Source: Burkholderia diffusa
GTDB taxonomy: Bacteria; Pseudomonadota; Gammaproteobacteria; Burkholderiales; Burkholderiaceae
Length of the DNA: 64,000 nucleotides
Reading direction: 5' to 3'
Assembly: GCF_001718315.1 (NCBI RefSeq)
Contig: NZ_CP013363.1
Location: forward strand, 2,418,001 to 2,482,000
Part shown: positions 27,183 through 37,192 of the stretch, piece after piece
Numbering within the stretch: position 1 is the first letter of the stretch
Layout of the letters: every line of letters starts with the position of its first letter
Translations under genes and position numbers: made by a program
The notes under the pieces: model-generated
What the model was told of the DNA's origin: nothing
Seen by the model: only the letters and a program-made list of their open reading frames with translations
Databases searched by the model: none

Positions 27183-29915
27183 TCATGCAATGCGTTCACC
27201 GCGATTCGAACGCAAATCGGTGTGCCCGGCATCGCGATTGAGCACATCGCGCACCTTGAGCTGGAACTGCCCTCCGTTGCTCAACTTGATCTGGTATGCG
27301 GTCGTGCCCGGTTGATGGTTCTTCACGACGACTCGTCCGAATTCGTCGGTCACCCCTTCGTCGATCTTCGTTTCTCCGCTGAACAGTTCGTAGGGTTCGT
27401 CGATGTATTGATGCGTTGCCCCCGGCAGCGCGCCAAGCACGAAGTGCAGGTTCTGAGGCATTTCGGGTGCACTGGATGCAAGCGGCTTACCAACGTTATC
27501 GGGCCCCGTGAAGATCCGCCCCGCCGAGTGAACCTCGTATCGTCCCGACGTGCCGGAACGGATAGCTCCTGCGCTCCAGCGCGTATAGCTTCCGCCACCG
27601 CTGATCTCTACCTCCTGCTGTGCACTGATGCGAATTCTGTCGGCAACGACGGTCACATTGAGTTTCGCGAGCAGATTGATGCTGTCCTTGAGCGCCTTGA
27701 GATCGATATCGCCGGCAGCTGCTACGAAGCGCATGCCAGCCTGATAGACGAACAACCGAAAAGCTTTGCGGAGGCTCGCGAACAATCCGCCGCCCGTGAC
27801 AACCGACACGTCCGTACCCGCCGTGATTGCTGCGGCATGCCCGCTGCTCAGATGGATCTGCTCGGGTGTACTGGCGACTATGCCGGTCGGGCTGGCGAGT
27901 ACGAGTTGCGGATCCCTGAACTGCTCCAGTTTTCCACCTCCCCGAATCGCGTCTGCCTGCGACTTCAACGAGCCGGCGACGCTCGTTTGCTCGCCATCGT
28001 GCGCGCTCGCCGATTGCGCGGTGCGGGCGAGGTTCTCCATGAGCTCATGCGAGTCAGCGAGTTGCGCATCGATTTCGTCAACACTGAACGCATCACCGTT
28101 AGCAGCGGGTCGGCCGAACGTAGTGAGCAGCATCCCTTCCGCACTTCGAACCGCAGCCTTGCCGTCCGTGCGCAGCTCAGCTCCCCGCCCCCGCTCATCC
28201 TGCCGCCCCGCATTCCCCGCGATCCGCGTGATGTACCCGAGATTCAGCTGCGAACTGCCCTCGTCGCTCGACAGATGCGCCTGGATCTTCCCGTTCGTAT
28301 CGTCGAAGGCCAGCGTGTTCGCGCGCCGCCCATCGAGCTCTCGACTGCGAAAGCCCGCCAACGCCTGATTGCTCGACAGAGCGAACGGCGGCATATTGAA
28401 CGCATTCGCCGCACTGCCCACAACGATCGGCAAATCCGGATCGCCGTTGACGAATGCGACCTCGACCTCCTGCCCACGCCTCGGCAGAAAGACCGAGCCG
28501 AACTGATCGCCGCGCCACGCGCCGGCCACGCGCACCCAGCAGCTCGAGCGTTCGTCGTTCCTGCCCAGCCGGTCCCAGATGAACTGCAGCTTCACCCGGC
28601 CATACGCATCGGTCCAGATTTCCTGGTTCTCCGGGCAGGTGACGACCGCATACTCGACACCATGAATCCGCGGCTTCTCGATCGAGCGCAGCAACCGAAA
28701 TGGCTCATTAGTCGGCTGCAGCGTGAAATCCGCTTCGCATCGATACTGCTGGCCGGCACCCGACGCTTCACCGACTTCCTCGATCGTCAGCGAGCATGCG
28801 ATGACCGCGTGCTCCCGGTTGGCCGCATCCTGCGGATAGTGCGACAGCACGAATGTCTGGCCCGCGACGAGGCCGCGCACATTCCCGCTTCCGGAAGCAC
28901 GCAGCCCCTGGCAGCGGTACGCCTGCATCTGCACGAGCGTCAGGTATTCCGCCTCGGTCTGCGGATCGTTGTGATCGCCGGAGAGACCGCCCGCGCCGGC
29001 TTGCGGCTGCGCGTAATCGCCCCATGCGTAGTGTTCCTGATTGGCGAGTGCCGTATCGCGCGGATCCTCTCGCTTGACCGTCATATCCGCGCGCGGCCAC
29101 GTATAGTCGTAGTCGACACGCGTTACCGCGCCGGTCGTCAACGCATGCGAGACGGACAGGTCGTGGATATGCTCCTCGTCGATGCGCCGCCCGTTCGGCG
29201 CGGCATAGCGAATCGTCGCGTACGCGTCGCCGAGCGGCTTGAGCGCGCCCATCGAATCGACCAGCACCAGCCGATGCTTGCCGTCGCTGTGCTCGAAGAA
29301 GTAGAAGATGCCCCACTCTTCCCACAGGCGCTGCAGGAACGCCCAGTCGCTTTCGGCATGCTGGCGCTGGATGTCCCGCTTGGGCCACGCCCGGTTCGGG
29401 CGCGGTATCGTCAGCCGTTTATCGACCGGGAACGGATAGGCCGACAGCACCGCGTCGGTGATCTCGATCACCGACATATCCTGGTAGATGCGGCTATCGC
29501 AGTTCTTCGTTGCAAGCCACAGCCACGGGAGCAAGGTCAGCACATATCCGATCGAACGACCGTCTTCGCGCAAGATCGTCGCGCCAACGACGACGCCCGT
29601 GATCTCCCGCGCGCCAGCGCCGATATTGGCCATGCCGGCATCGCCGGCCAATCCGGGGATGAAACGCCCTTTGCCTTCCAGCTGGATCGCCACGGTCACT
29701 TCCGTGCCGATCAACTTGTCGAGCTCGACGTTCGCGGCAATGCTTGGCGAAAACGCGAGCGCGTCGGGTGTCTTCAGCTCCAGCGTGTACTCGAACAGTT
29801 CCCCGATCGCTTCCCGTCCGCTCAGCTTGACCGGCGTGAGGAACGGCTCGCCGCCGAAGGTCGGCAGAGCCGCGCCGGTAATCGACAAGGTTCGTGGCAC
29901 GTCAAACAAGGCCAT
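27183..29915 (-). CDS. vgrG: Type VI spike protein VgrG with C-terminal extension
   Basis: 910 aa from the ATG at 29915; this start is favoured because GGGAG lies six nt upstream, whereas the ATG at 29921 abuts it. Domains: gp27/gp44-like base (about 1-380), gp5 OB-fold (about 400-500; VKLQFIWDRLGR and WRGDQFGSVFLPRRGQEVEV), then the beta-helix and DUF2345 region (about 600-790). The last 90 residues (from YELFSGETKIDEGVTDEFGR to FQLKVRD) look like a transthyretin-type adaptor, which in other VgrGs recruits lipase effectors. It forms the trimeric spike carrying the phospholipase encoded next. Confidence 0.93.
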   Translation of the reverse strand: MALFDVPRTLSITGAALPTFGGEPFLTPVKLSGREAIGELFEYTLELKTPDALAFSPSIAANVELDKLIGTEVTVAIQLEGKGRFIPGLAGDAGMANIGAGAREITGVVVGATILREDGRSIGYVLTLLPWLWLATKNCDSRIYQDMSVIEITDAVLSAYPFPVDKRLTIPRPNRAWPKRDIQRQHAESDWAFLQRLWEEWGIFYFFEHSDGKHRLVLVDSMGALKPLGDAYATIRYAAPNGRRIDEEHIHDLSVSHALTTGAVTRVDYDYTWPRADMTVKREDPRDTALANQEHYAWGDYAQPQAGAGGLSGDHNDPQTEAEYLTLVQMQAYRCQGLRASGSGNVRGLVAGQTFVLSHYPQDAANREHAVIACSLTIEEVGEASGAGQQYRCEADFTLQPTNEPFRLLRSIEKPRIHGVEYAVVTCPENQEIWTDAYGRVKLQFIWDRLGRNDERSSCWVRVAGAWRGDQFGSVFLPRRGQEVEVAFVNGDPDLPIVVGSAANAFNMPPFALSSNQALAGFRSRELDGRRANTLAFDDTNGKIQAHLSSDEGSSQLNLGYITRIAGNAGRQDERGRGAELRTDGKAAVRSAEGMLLTTFGRPAANGDAFSVDEIDAQLADSHELMENLARTAQSASAHDGEQTSVAGSLKSQADAIRGGGKLEQFRDPQLVLASPTGIVASTPEQIHLSSGHAAAITAGTDVSVVTGGGLFASLRKAFRLFVYQAGMRFVAAAGDIDLKALKDSINLLAKLNVTVVADRIRISAQQEVEISGGGSYTRWSAGAIRSGTSGRYEVHSAGRIFTGPDNVGKPLASSAPEMPQNLHFVLGALPGATHQYIDEPYELFSGETKIDEGVTDEFGRVVVKNHQPGTTAYQIKLSNGGQFQLKVRDVLNRDAGHTDLRSNRGERIA

Positions 29916-29921
29916 TTGCAT

Positions 29922-30891
29922 CTCCCAACGTGATCGACGGATGCTCGCTTATGTGCGAACACCCCACAGCTCCAGCTTCAGCGACGGAAAATCCCCTGCC
30001 ACATGCAATGCAAGCCCGCCATGCCGCACGACCTCCTCCCAAAGTGGCCTGGGTAAACTGGCAGTGGATGCGCCCCTGATTAGTTACGACCCGATTGCCG
30101 CACAACTTGCAGGAATTTTTCGCAGATTCGATTGCCTATAGCACCCGAACCTATCGAATAAAGTTCGCCGGGGAATTCTCATAACGATCTCGTTTTTCAA
30201 AATCGTGTTTCCTGCAAGGCAGCTGAATAACCGAATTTACGTTATTAGAAATACTTCCCTAATGGCCTATGCATCCATCCCAATACAACCACGTTTCGGA
30301 CTCGACGCAGTCTTTACGAGCATCAAGCATTGCGAACGGCAAAGTGCATTATCAGCACCGAGCCGCGACGGCGTCAACGCAGTCTCCGCATCAATAAAAT
30401 CCGGAACGGCTCCTACCAGACCAGTCGTCTTACACACTCGGATGTGAAGCAGCCACCTTGATACAACCCTCGGTCGACCTCTACGGCTCCAACTCCACAA
30501 ATTACCGGACACGGTTATCGCATTAAAAATTTTTATTTTGTTATAAAAACCGTCAACACTCGGCATCCATCTAACGGTTGAAAGTGATTTTTCTTATATT
30601 GAGATATTTTCATTTGATGGTGAACAGGAATCCTTCACTCATCTTTTGGACAAGTCTCACTGGTGCCAAGTCGACTACGTCGTCGACGCAAATGACCGAT
30701 GCGTCGCGCATGCCCCCACACGATCGCGTCAAGATACCTATCGATCGGTGTCAGTCAGCCGCCGGCACCGATCACCAACCGCATGCCACTCCGCCCGCCC
30801 CCGATCACCGTCGAGACATCGCGGCCGCGCGGTGCATCCGCGACGACGCGCTGCGCCGCTTCCTGCACGGCTGACCGAAGCCGAAGCCAAA
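29922..30891. other. AT-rich intergenic region without a supported gene
   Basis: About 1 kb between vgrG and prpF, richer in A and T than surrounding DNA (for example around 30500-30620). Open frames are short and have no ribosome site or recognisable product. It should hold the vgrG promoter, and it marks the outer edge of the type VI island; no tRNA, integrase or attachment repeat was seen. Confidence 0.55.
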
Positions 30892-30923
30892 ACGACAAGG
30901 GCGGCCGAAGCCGCCCTTGTCGT
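30892..30923 (-). terminator. Terminator of the prp operon
   Basis: A perfect 14-bp stem (30892-30905 with 30910-30923) closes a TTCG tetraloop when read on the minus strand and is followed by four T residues. It lies 22 nt after the prpF stop. Confidence 0.88.
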
Positions 30924-30945
30924 CATCGGAACAACGCCCGCACAC

Positions 30946-32136
30946 TCAAAACGCGTCGCCCGGCACCCTCACCCAGCCTTCCATCAGCACACGCGCACTG
31001 CGGCTCATGATCGCCTTCGTGACGGTCCATTCGCCGTTCTCGAGCTGCGCTTCCGCACCGACGCGCAGCGTGCCCGACGGATGGCCGAAGCGCACCTCAT
31101 TGCGTTCGCCGCCGCCCGCCGCGAGGTTGACGAGCGTGCCGGGGATCGCCGCGGCCGTGCCGATCGCGACCGCCGCCGTGCCCATCATCGCGTGATGCAG
31201 CTTGCCCATCGACATTGCCCGCACCAGCAGGTCGACGTCGCCCGCACTCACGCGCTTGCCGCTCGACGCGACATAGTCGGCCGGCTTCGCGACGAATGCG
31301 ATCTTCGGCGTGTGCTGCCGCGTCGCGATCTCGTCGAGCGTATCGATCAGGCCCATGCGCAGCGCGCCATGTGCGCGGATCGTCTCGAACTTCTCGAGCG
31401 CCTTCGCATCGCCGTTGATCGCGTCCTGCAGCTCCGTGCCCGTATAGCCGATCGCTTCGGCCTCGACGAAAATGGTGGGAATCCCGGCGTTGATCATCGT
31501 CGCCTTCAGCGTGCCGATGCCCGGCACGGCAAGATCGTCGACGAGGTTGCCGGTCGGGAACATCGAGCCGCCCGAGCCTTCTTCCTCGGCGGCCGGATCC
31601 ATGAACTCGAGCTGCACTTCGGCGGCCGGAAACGTGACGCCGTCCAGCTCGAAATCGCCCGTCTCCTGCACCGCGCCGTTCGTGATCGGCACGTGCGCCA
31701 CGATCGTCTTGCCGATGTTCGCCTGCCAGATACGCACGGTCGCGATGCCGTCGCGCGGCACGCGCGCCGCATCGACGAGCCCGCCGCTGATCGCGAACGG
31801 GCCGACCGCCGCCGACAGGTTGCCGCAGTTGCCGGTCCAGTCGACGAATGCCTTGTCGATCGCGACCTGCCCGAACAGGTAGTCGACGTCGTGGCCGGGC
31901 CGCGTGCTCTTCGACACGATCACCGTCTTGCTGGTCGACGACGTCGCGCCGCCCATCCCGTCGATCTGCTTGCCGTACGGATCGGGGCTGCCGATCACGC
32001 GCAGCAGCAGCGCGTCGCGTGCGGCGCCCGGCGCCTGCGCGGCGTCCGGCAAGTCCTGCAGCCGGAAGAACACGCCCTTGCTGGTGCCGCCGCGGATATA
32101 CGTCGCGGGAATCCTGATTTGAGGAATGTGAGCCAT
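30946..32136 (-). CDS. prpF: 2-methylaconitate cis-trans isomerase PrpF
   Basis: 396 aa, matching the PrpF family in length and in its N-terminal motif (ATYIRGGTSKGVFFRLQDLP), with GNCGNLSAAVGPFAISGG and EAEAIGYTGTELQ following. PrpF belongs to the diaminopimelate epimerase fold and interconverts the 2-methylaconitate isomer made by AcnD, letting the methylcitrate cycle run with AcnD in place of PrpD. The ATG at 32136 follows GAGGAAT. It is the last gene of prpB-prpC-acnD-prpF, 26 nt after acnD. Confidence 0.95.
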   Translation of the reverse strand: MAHIPQIRIPATYIRGGTSKGVFFRLQDLPDAAQAPGAARDALLLRVIGSPDPYGKQIDGMGGATSSTSKTVIVSKSTRPGHDVDYLFGQVAIDKAFVDWTGNCGNLSAAVGPFAISGGLVDAARVPRDGIATVRIWQANIGKTIVAHVPITNGAVQETGDFELDGVTFPAAEVQLEFMDPAAEEEGSGGSMFPTGNLVDDLAVPGIGTLKATMINAGIPTIFVEAEAIGYTGTELQDAINGDAKALEKFETIRAHGALRMGLIDTLDEIATRQHTPKIAFVAKPADYVASSGKRVSAGDVDLLVRAMSMGKLHHAMMGTAAVAIGTAAAIPGTLVNLAAGGGERNEVRFGHPSGTLRVGAEAQLENGEWTVTKAIMSRSARVLMEGWVRVPGDAF

Positions 32137-32162
32137 GTTTGCGTTGTCCCTGTGTGACCCGG

Positions 32163-34757
32163 TCAAGCGGCCTGCGACGATTCGAGGAAGTCCTGCGCGA
32201 AACGCTGCAGCACGCCGCCCGCATCGTAGATCGACACTTCCTCGGCCGTGTCGAGCCGGCACGTCACCGGCACCTCGGCACGCTCGCCGTTCTTGCGATG
32301 AATCACGAGCGTGAGATCGGCGCGCGGCGTACGCTCGCCGATCACGTCGAACGTCTCGGTGCCGTCGATGCCGAGCGTCGTGCGGTTCGTGCCCGGCTTG
32401 AACTCGAGCGGCAGCACGCCCATCCCGATCAGGTTCGTGCGGTGGATCCGCTCGAAGCCTTCCGCGACGATCGCCTCGACGCCCGCGAGTCGCACACCCT
32501 TCGCGGCCCAGTCGCGCGACGATCCCTGGCCGTAGTCGGCGCCGGCGACGACGATCAGCGGCTGCTTGCGATTCATGTACGTCTCGATCGCTTCCCACAT
32601 CCGCATGACCTTGCCTTCGGGTTCGACGCGCGCGAGCGAGCCCTTCTTCACCACGCCGTCGACGACCGCCATCTCGTTGACGAGCGTCGGGTTCGCGAAC
32701 GTCGCGCGCTGCGCGGTCAGGTGGTCTCCCCGGTGCGTCGCGTACGAATTGAAATCTTCTTCCGGCAGGCCCATCTTCGCGAGGTACTCGCCGGCCGCGC
32801 TGTTCGCGAGGATCGCGTTCGACGGCGACAGGTGATCGGTCGTGATGTTGTCGCCGAGCACCGCGAGCGGGCGCATGCCCTTGAGCGTGCGTTCGCCGGC
32901 CAGCGCACCTTCCCAGTACGGCGGACGGCGAATGTACGTGCTTTGCGGACGCCAGTCGTACAACGGTGCCGCCCGCTCGCCCGCATCGGCCGTGCGCGCG
33001 AACATCGGTTCGTACACCTTGCGGAACTGCTCGGGCTTCACGCTCGATGCGACGATCGCGTCGATTTCCTCGTCGGTCGGCCAGATGTCCTTCAGCGTGA
33101 CCGGCTTGCCATCCTGATCGTGGCCGAGCGCGTCCTTCTCGATGTCGAAGCGGATCGTGCCGGCGATCGCGTACGCGACGACGAGCGGCGGCGACGCGAG
33201 GAACGCCTGCTTCGCATACGGATGGATGCGGCCGTCGAAGTTGCGGTTGCCGGACAGCACGGCGGTCGCGTACAGGTCGCGATCGACGATCTCCTGCTGG
33301 ATCTTCGGATCGAGCGCGCCCGACATCCCGTTGCAGGTCGTGCACGCGAACGCGACGATACCGAAGCCGAGCTTCTCGAGTTCCGGCAGCAGGTTCGCTT
33401 CTTCCAGATACAGCTCGACCGCCTTCGAGCCCGGCGCGAGCGAACTCTTCACCCACGGCTTGCGCGTGAGGCCCTTCGCGTTCGCGTTGCGCGCGAGCAA
33501 GGCAGCTGCGATCACGTTGCGCGGGTTGCTGGTGTTCGTGCAGCTCGTGATTGCGGCGATGATCACGGCGCCGTCGGGCATCTCGCCCGCCTTCTCTTCC
33601 CACTGGCCGGCGATGCCGCGCGCGGCAAGGTCGGACGTCGGCAACCGCTTGTGCGGGTTCGACGGGCCGGCCATGTTGCGCACCACGCTCGACAGGTCGA
33701 ACGTCAGCGTGCGCTCGTACTGCGCGCCGTTCAGCGTGTCTGCCCACAGGCCGGCCGCCTTCGCGTAGGTCTCGACGAGCTTCACCTGCTCGTCGCTGCG
33801 GCCGGTGAGGCGCAGATAATCGGTCGTCTGGCCGTCGATGAAGAACATCGCGGCCGTCGCGCCATATTCGGGCGCCATGTTCGAAATCGTCGCGCGATCG
33901 CCGAGCGTGAGGCTCGCCGCGCCCGCACCGCGGAATTCCAGATACGCGCCGACCACCTTTTCCTTGCGCAGGAATTCGGTCAGCGCGAGCACGATGTCGG
34001 TCGCGGTGATGCCGGGCTGGCGCTTGCCCGTCAGCTCGACGCCGACGATGTCGGGCAGCCGCATCCACGATGCGCGGCCGAGCATCACGTTCTCCGCCTC
34101 CAGGCCGCCCACGCCGATCGCGATCACGCCGAGCGCGTCGACGTGCGGCGTGTGGCTGTCGGTGCCGACGCAGGTGTCCGGATACGCGACGCCATCCTGC
34201 ACCTGGATCACCGGCGACATCTTTTCCAGATTGATCTGGTGCATGATGCCGTTGCCCGGCGGGATCACGTCGACGTTCTCGAACGACTGCTTGGTCCATT
34301 CGATGAAGTGGAAGCGATCCTCGTTGCGGCGATCCTCGATCGCGCGGTTCTTCGCGAACGCGTCCGGATCGAAACCGCCGCACTCGACGGCGAGCGAGTG
34401 GTCGACGATCAGCTGCACGGGCACGACCGGGTTCACCTTCGCCGGGTCGCCGCCGCGCTCGGCGATCGCGTCGCGCAGGCCAGCGAGGTCGACGAGCGCC
34501 GTCTGGCCGAGGATGTCGTGGCACACCACGCGCGCCGGGAACCACGGGAAGTCGCGTTCGCGCTTGCGCTCGATGATCTGCTTCAGCGAATCGCCGAGGA
34601 TCGCCGGATCGCAGCGGCGCACGAGGTTTTCGGCAAGCACGCGCGACGTGTACGGCAGCGTGTCGTACGCGCCGGGGGCGATCGCTTCGACCGCGGCACG
34701 CGCGTCGAAGAAGTCCAGCGACGTGCCGGGCAGGGGTTTGCGGTAGGCGGTATTCAT
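32163..34757 (-). CDS. acnD: Fe/S-dependent 2-methylisocitrate dehydratase AcnD
   Basis: 864 aa aconitase-family enzyme. Three Cys for the [4Fe-4S] cluster are visible as TSCTNTSNPRNVI and FACTTCNGMSG. The C-terminal swivel domain has the GSSRDWAAKG motif (ADYGQGSSRDWAAKGVRLAG). AcnD dehydrates 2-methylcitrate to 2-methylaconitate in propionate breakdown. Its place between prpC and prpF separates it from housekeeping aconitases, which are otherwise similar. It is third in the operon, 82 nt after prpC. Confidence 0.95.
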   Translation of the reverse strand: MNTAYRKPLPGTSLDFFDARAAVEAIAPGAYDTLPYTSRVLAENLVRRCDPAILGDSLKQIIERKRERDFPWFPARVVCHDILGQTALVDLAGLRDAIAERGGDPAKVNPVVPVQLIVDHSLAVECGGFDPDAFAKNRAIEDRRNEDRFHFIEWTKQSFENVDVIPPGNGIMHQINLEKMSPVIQVQDGVAYPDTCVGTDSHTPHVDALGVIAIGVGGLEAENVMLGRASWMRLPDIVGVELTGKRQPGITATDIVLALTEFLRKEKVVGAYLEFRGAGAASLTLGDRATISNMAPEYGATAAMFFIDGQTTDYLRLTGRSDEQVKLVETYAKAAGLWADTLNGAQYERTLTFDLSSVVRNMAGPSNPHKRLPTSDLAARGIAGQWEEKAGEMPDGAVIIAAITSCTNTSNPRNVIAAALLARNANAKGLTRKPWVKSSLAPGSKAVELYLEEANLLPELEKLGFGIVAFACTTCNGMSGALDPKIQQEIVDRDLYATAVLSGNRNFDGRIHPYAKQAFLASPPLVVAYAIAGTIRFDIEKDALGHDQDGKPVTLKDIWPTDEEIDAIVASSVKPEQFRKVYEPMFARTADAGERAAPLYDWRPQSTYIRRPPYWEGALAGERTLKGMRPLAVLGDNITTDHLSPSNAILANSAAGEYLAKMGLPEEDFNSYATHRGDHLTAQRATFANPTLVNEMAVVDGVVKKGSLARVEPEGKVMRMWEAIETYMNRKQPLIVVAGADYGQGSSRDWAAKGVRLAGVEAIVAEGFERIHRTNLIGMGVLPLEFKPGTNRTTLGIDGTETFDVIGERTPRADLTLVIHRKNGERAEVPVTCRLDTAEEVSIYDAGGVLQRFAQDFLESSQAA

Positions 34758-34839
34758 GATGTGGGGCGGAAATCGGGGTAAGACGTTCCGCGCGCGCCGG
34801 CAGCCCGCGTCACGGGTGCCGGCGCGCGCGGCGGGCGTT

Positions 34840-36012
34840 TCAGCGCTTCTCGATCGGCACGAACTGCAGATCTTCCGGACCGGTGTAGTTCGCGCTCGGG
34901 CGGATGATCTTGTTGTCGATGCGCTGCTCGATGATGTGCGCGCTCCAGCCGGACGTACGCGAGATCACGAACAGCGGCGTGAACATCGCGGTCGGCACGC
35001 CCATCATGTGATACGACACGGCGCTGAACCAGTCGAGGTTCGGGAACATCTTCTTCGCGTCCCACATCACCGATTCGAGGCGCTCGGCGATGCTGTACAG
35101 CTTCAGGTCGCCCGCTTCCTTCGACAGCTTGTGCGCGACGCCCTTGATCACCTTGTTGCGCGGATCGGAAATCGTGTAGACCGGATGGCCGAAGCCGATC
35201 ACGACTTCCTTGTTCTCGACGCGGCGGCGGATGTCGGCCTCGGCGTCGTCCGGCGAGCTGTAGCGGCTCTGGATTTCATACGCGACTTCGTTCGCGCCGC
35301 CGTGCTTCGGCCCGCGCAGCGCGCCGATCGCGCCGGTGATCGCCGAATAGATGTCCGAGCCCGTGCCCGCGATCACGCGGCCGGTAAACGTCGATGCGTT
35401 GAACTCGTGCTCCGCGTACAGGATCAGCGACGTGTGCATCGCGTCGACCCACGACTTCGACGGCGTCTTGCCGTGCAGCAGATGCAGGAAGTGGCCGCCG
35501 ATCGAGTCGTCGTCGGTTTCCGTCTCGATGCGCTTGCCGTTGTGCGAGAAGTGATACCAGTACAGCAGCATCGAGCCGAGCGAGGCCATCAGGCGGTCGG
35601 CGATGTCGCGCGCGCCCGGCAGGTTGTGATCGTCCTTCTCCGGCAGCACGGTGCCGAGCACCGACACGCCGGTACGCATCACGTCCATCGGGTGAGCCGA
35701 TGCCGGGATCTGCTCGAGCGCGGCCTTCAGTGCGTTCGGCAGGCCGCGCAGCGCGCGCAGCTTGGTCTTGTACGCCGCCAGTTCGGTCAGGTTCGGCAGC
35801 GTGCCGTGCACGAGCAGGTGCGCGATCTCCTCGAATTCGCACGATTCCGCGACGTCGAGGATGTCATAACCGCGATAGTGCAGGTCGTTGCCGGTCTTGC
35901 CGACCGTGCACAGCGCCGTGTTGCCGGCCGTCACGCCCGACAGCGCCACCGACTTCTTCGGCTTGAATGCGCCTGCGGCGGCCGGTGCTGCTGCGTCTTT
36001 CGTCTCGCTCAT
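34840..36012 (-). CDS. prpC: 2-methylcitrate synthase PrpC
   Basis: 390 aa citrate-synthase fold. Catalytic His/Asp regions are seen in [28 protein letters not shown] and [20 protein letters not shown]. The short length and HMMGVP pattern are typical of methylcitrate synthases, which condense propionyl-CoA with oxaloacetate. The Met at 36012 ([11 protein letters not shown]) has GGAG upstream and is preferred over the ATG at 36027. It is second in the operon. Confidence 0.95.
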   Translation of the reverse strand: MSETKDAAAPAAAGAFKPKKSVALSGVTAGNTALCTVGKTGNDLHYRGYDILDVAESCEFEEIAHLLVHGTLPNLTELAAYKTKLRALRGLPNALKAALEQIPASAHPMDVMRTGVSVLGTVLPEKDDHNLPGARDIADRLMASLGSMLLYWYHFSHNGKRIETETDDDSIGGHFLHLLHGKTPSKSWVDAMHTSLILYAEHEFNASTFTGRVIAGTGSDIYSAITGAIGALRGPKHGGANEVAYEIQSRYSSPDDAEADIRRRVENKEVVIGFGHPVYTISDPRNKVIKGVAHKLSKEAGDLKLYSIAERLESVMWDAKKMFPNLDWFSAVSYHMMGVPTAMFTPLFVISRTSGWSAHIIEQRIDNKIIRPSANYTGPEDLQFVPIEKR

Positions 36013-36128
36013 GTTTCCGTTCTCCAATGGGTATCGGGGGTGTCATGTCGGCCGGGCGCGCCGCGAATGCGCGCGGCCCGGCTTCATGCAAAGCATTCCG
36101 GGAACCGTGCCCCGGCGCGCGGGGCGCG

Positions 36129-37022
36129 TTACTTCTTGCCCTGCGCGAACAGTTCGTCGAGCTTCTGCTCGTATGCGTGATAGCCGAGGAAGTCGTACAG
36201 CTCGGCGCGCGTCTGCATGGTCGGCACCGCGGCCTTCTGCGTGCCGTCGCGGCGGAGCGTCTCGTAGAAATTCAGCGCGGCCTTGTTCATCGCGCGATAC
36301 GCGCCGCAGCAGTACAGCGCGATGTCGACGTTCGCCTCGCGCAGCTCGTCGAGCGTGAACAGCGGCGTCGAGCCGAACTCGGTCAGGTTCGCGAGGATCG
36401 GCACCTTCACGGCGGCCTTGAAGCGGCGATAGTCGTCGAGCGTCTTCATCGCTTCGGGGAAGATCATGTCCGCGCCGGCTTCCACGTACGCGATCGCGCG
36501 CTCGATCGCCGCATCGATTCCTTCGGCGGCGGCCGCGTCGGTGCGGGCCATGATCACGAACTGGTCGTCGGTGCGGGCATCGACCGCGGCCTTCACGCGA
36601 TCGACCATTTCGTCGGTCGGCACGACTTCCTTGCCCGGACGGTGGCCGCAGCGCTTCTGGCCGACCTGGTCCTCCAGGTGGACGGCCGCGACACCGGCCT
36701 TGATGAACGAGCGAACGGTGCGCGCGATGTTGAATGCGCCGCCCCAGCCGGTATCGATGTCGACGAGCAGCGGCAGGTCGGTCGCGTTGGTGATCCGGTT
36801 CGCGTCGATCAGCACGTCTTCCATCGTGCTGATGCCGAGATCGGGGATCCCGAGCGAATTCGCGGCGACGCCGCCGCCCGACAGGTAGACGGCCTTGAAG
36901 CCGACGGCCTGCGCCATCTTGGCTGCGTACGCGGTGATCGCGCCGACCACCTGCAGCGGCTGCTCGGCCGCGACTGCCGCGCGGAATTTCGCGCCGGCGC
37001 TCTGAAGATGCGTGTTGCTCAT
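36129..37022 (-). CDS. prpB: 2-methylisocitrate lyase PrpB
   Basis: 297 aa PEP mutase/isocitrate lyase fold. The active-site loop [12 protein letters not shown] holds the catalytic Cys, and [20 protein letters not shown] holds the Mg-binding Asp. It cleaves 2-methylisocitrate to pyruvate and succinate, the last step of the cycle. The ATG at 37022 follows AGGAGG by eight nt. It is the first gene after the sigma-54-type promoter at 37053-37068. Confidence 0.95.
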   Translation of the reverse strand: MSNTHLQSAGAKFRAAVAAEQPLQVVGAITAYAAKMAQAVGFKAVYLSGGGVAANSLGIPDLGISTMEDVLIDANRITNATDLPLLVDIDTGWGGAFNIARTVRSFIKAGVAAVHLEDQVGQKRCGHRPGKEVVPTDEMVDRVKAAVDARTDDQFVIMARTDAAAAEGIDAAIERAIAYVEAGADMIFPEAMKTLDDYRRFKAAVKVPILANLTEFGSTPLFTLDELREANVDIALYCCGAYRAMNKAALNFYETLRRDGTQKAAVPTMQTRAELYDFLGYHAYEQKLDELFAQGKK

Positions 37023-37052
37023 GAACGGCCTCCTGAAGGAATGCCCATCAAC

Positions 37053-37068
37053 AGCAAGGACCGGGCCA
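37053..37068 (-). promoter_or_regulatory. Sigma-54 (-24/-12) promoter of prpB operon
   Basis: On the minus strand the sequence TGGCCCGGTCCTTGCT has GG and GC exactly 10 nt apart and matches the consensus TGGCACG-N4-TTGC at all but one fixed position. The predicted start of transcription is near 37042, leaving a 20-nt leader that contains the prpB ribosome site. The neighbouring activator gene prpR is of the sigma-54 class. Confidence 0.85.
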
Positions 37069-37132
37069 GCTCGCAAATCTCCGCTAACCCACTGATTCTT
37101 AAGCAACCGGCACGGGCCCCGAATCGTCCGGC

Positions 37133-37170
37133 AATTTCATTTCGGCGATTTCATGTTTCAAAATTGAAAT
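37133..37170. promoter_or_regulatory. Candidate PrpR-binding sites
   Basis: The dyad TTTCAAAATTGAAA (37156-37169) sits about 90 nt upstream of the -24 element, and two further ATTTCAT half-sites lie at about 37134 and 37149. This is the expected position for an enhancer site of a sigma-54 activator between divergent prpR and prpB. The binding assignment is inferred. Confidence 0.6.
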
Positions 37171-37192
37171 CGCGCGCGCATAATCGATCGTC

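Noticed and set aside
26796..29933. Very long plus-strand open frame opposite vgrG and the phospholipase gene
   Set aside because: It is antisense to two clearly recognised genes, Arg/His-rich and without domain or ribosome site; a by-product of GC-biased codon use.
30205..30447. 80-codon plus-strand open frame in the AT-rich gap beside vgrG
   Set aside because: No ribosome site, no domain and composition unlike coding DNA of the window.
37098..37115. Second -24/-12-like sequence upstream of prpB (GTGCCGGTTGC)
   Set aside because: The GG and GC blocks are not 10 nt apart, unlike the element at 37053-37068.
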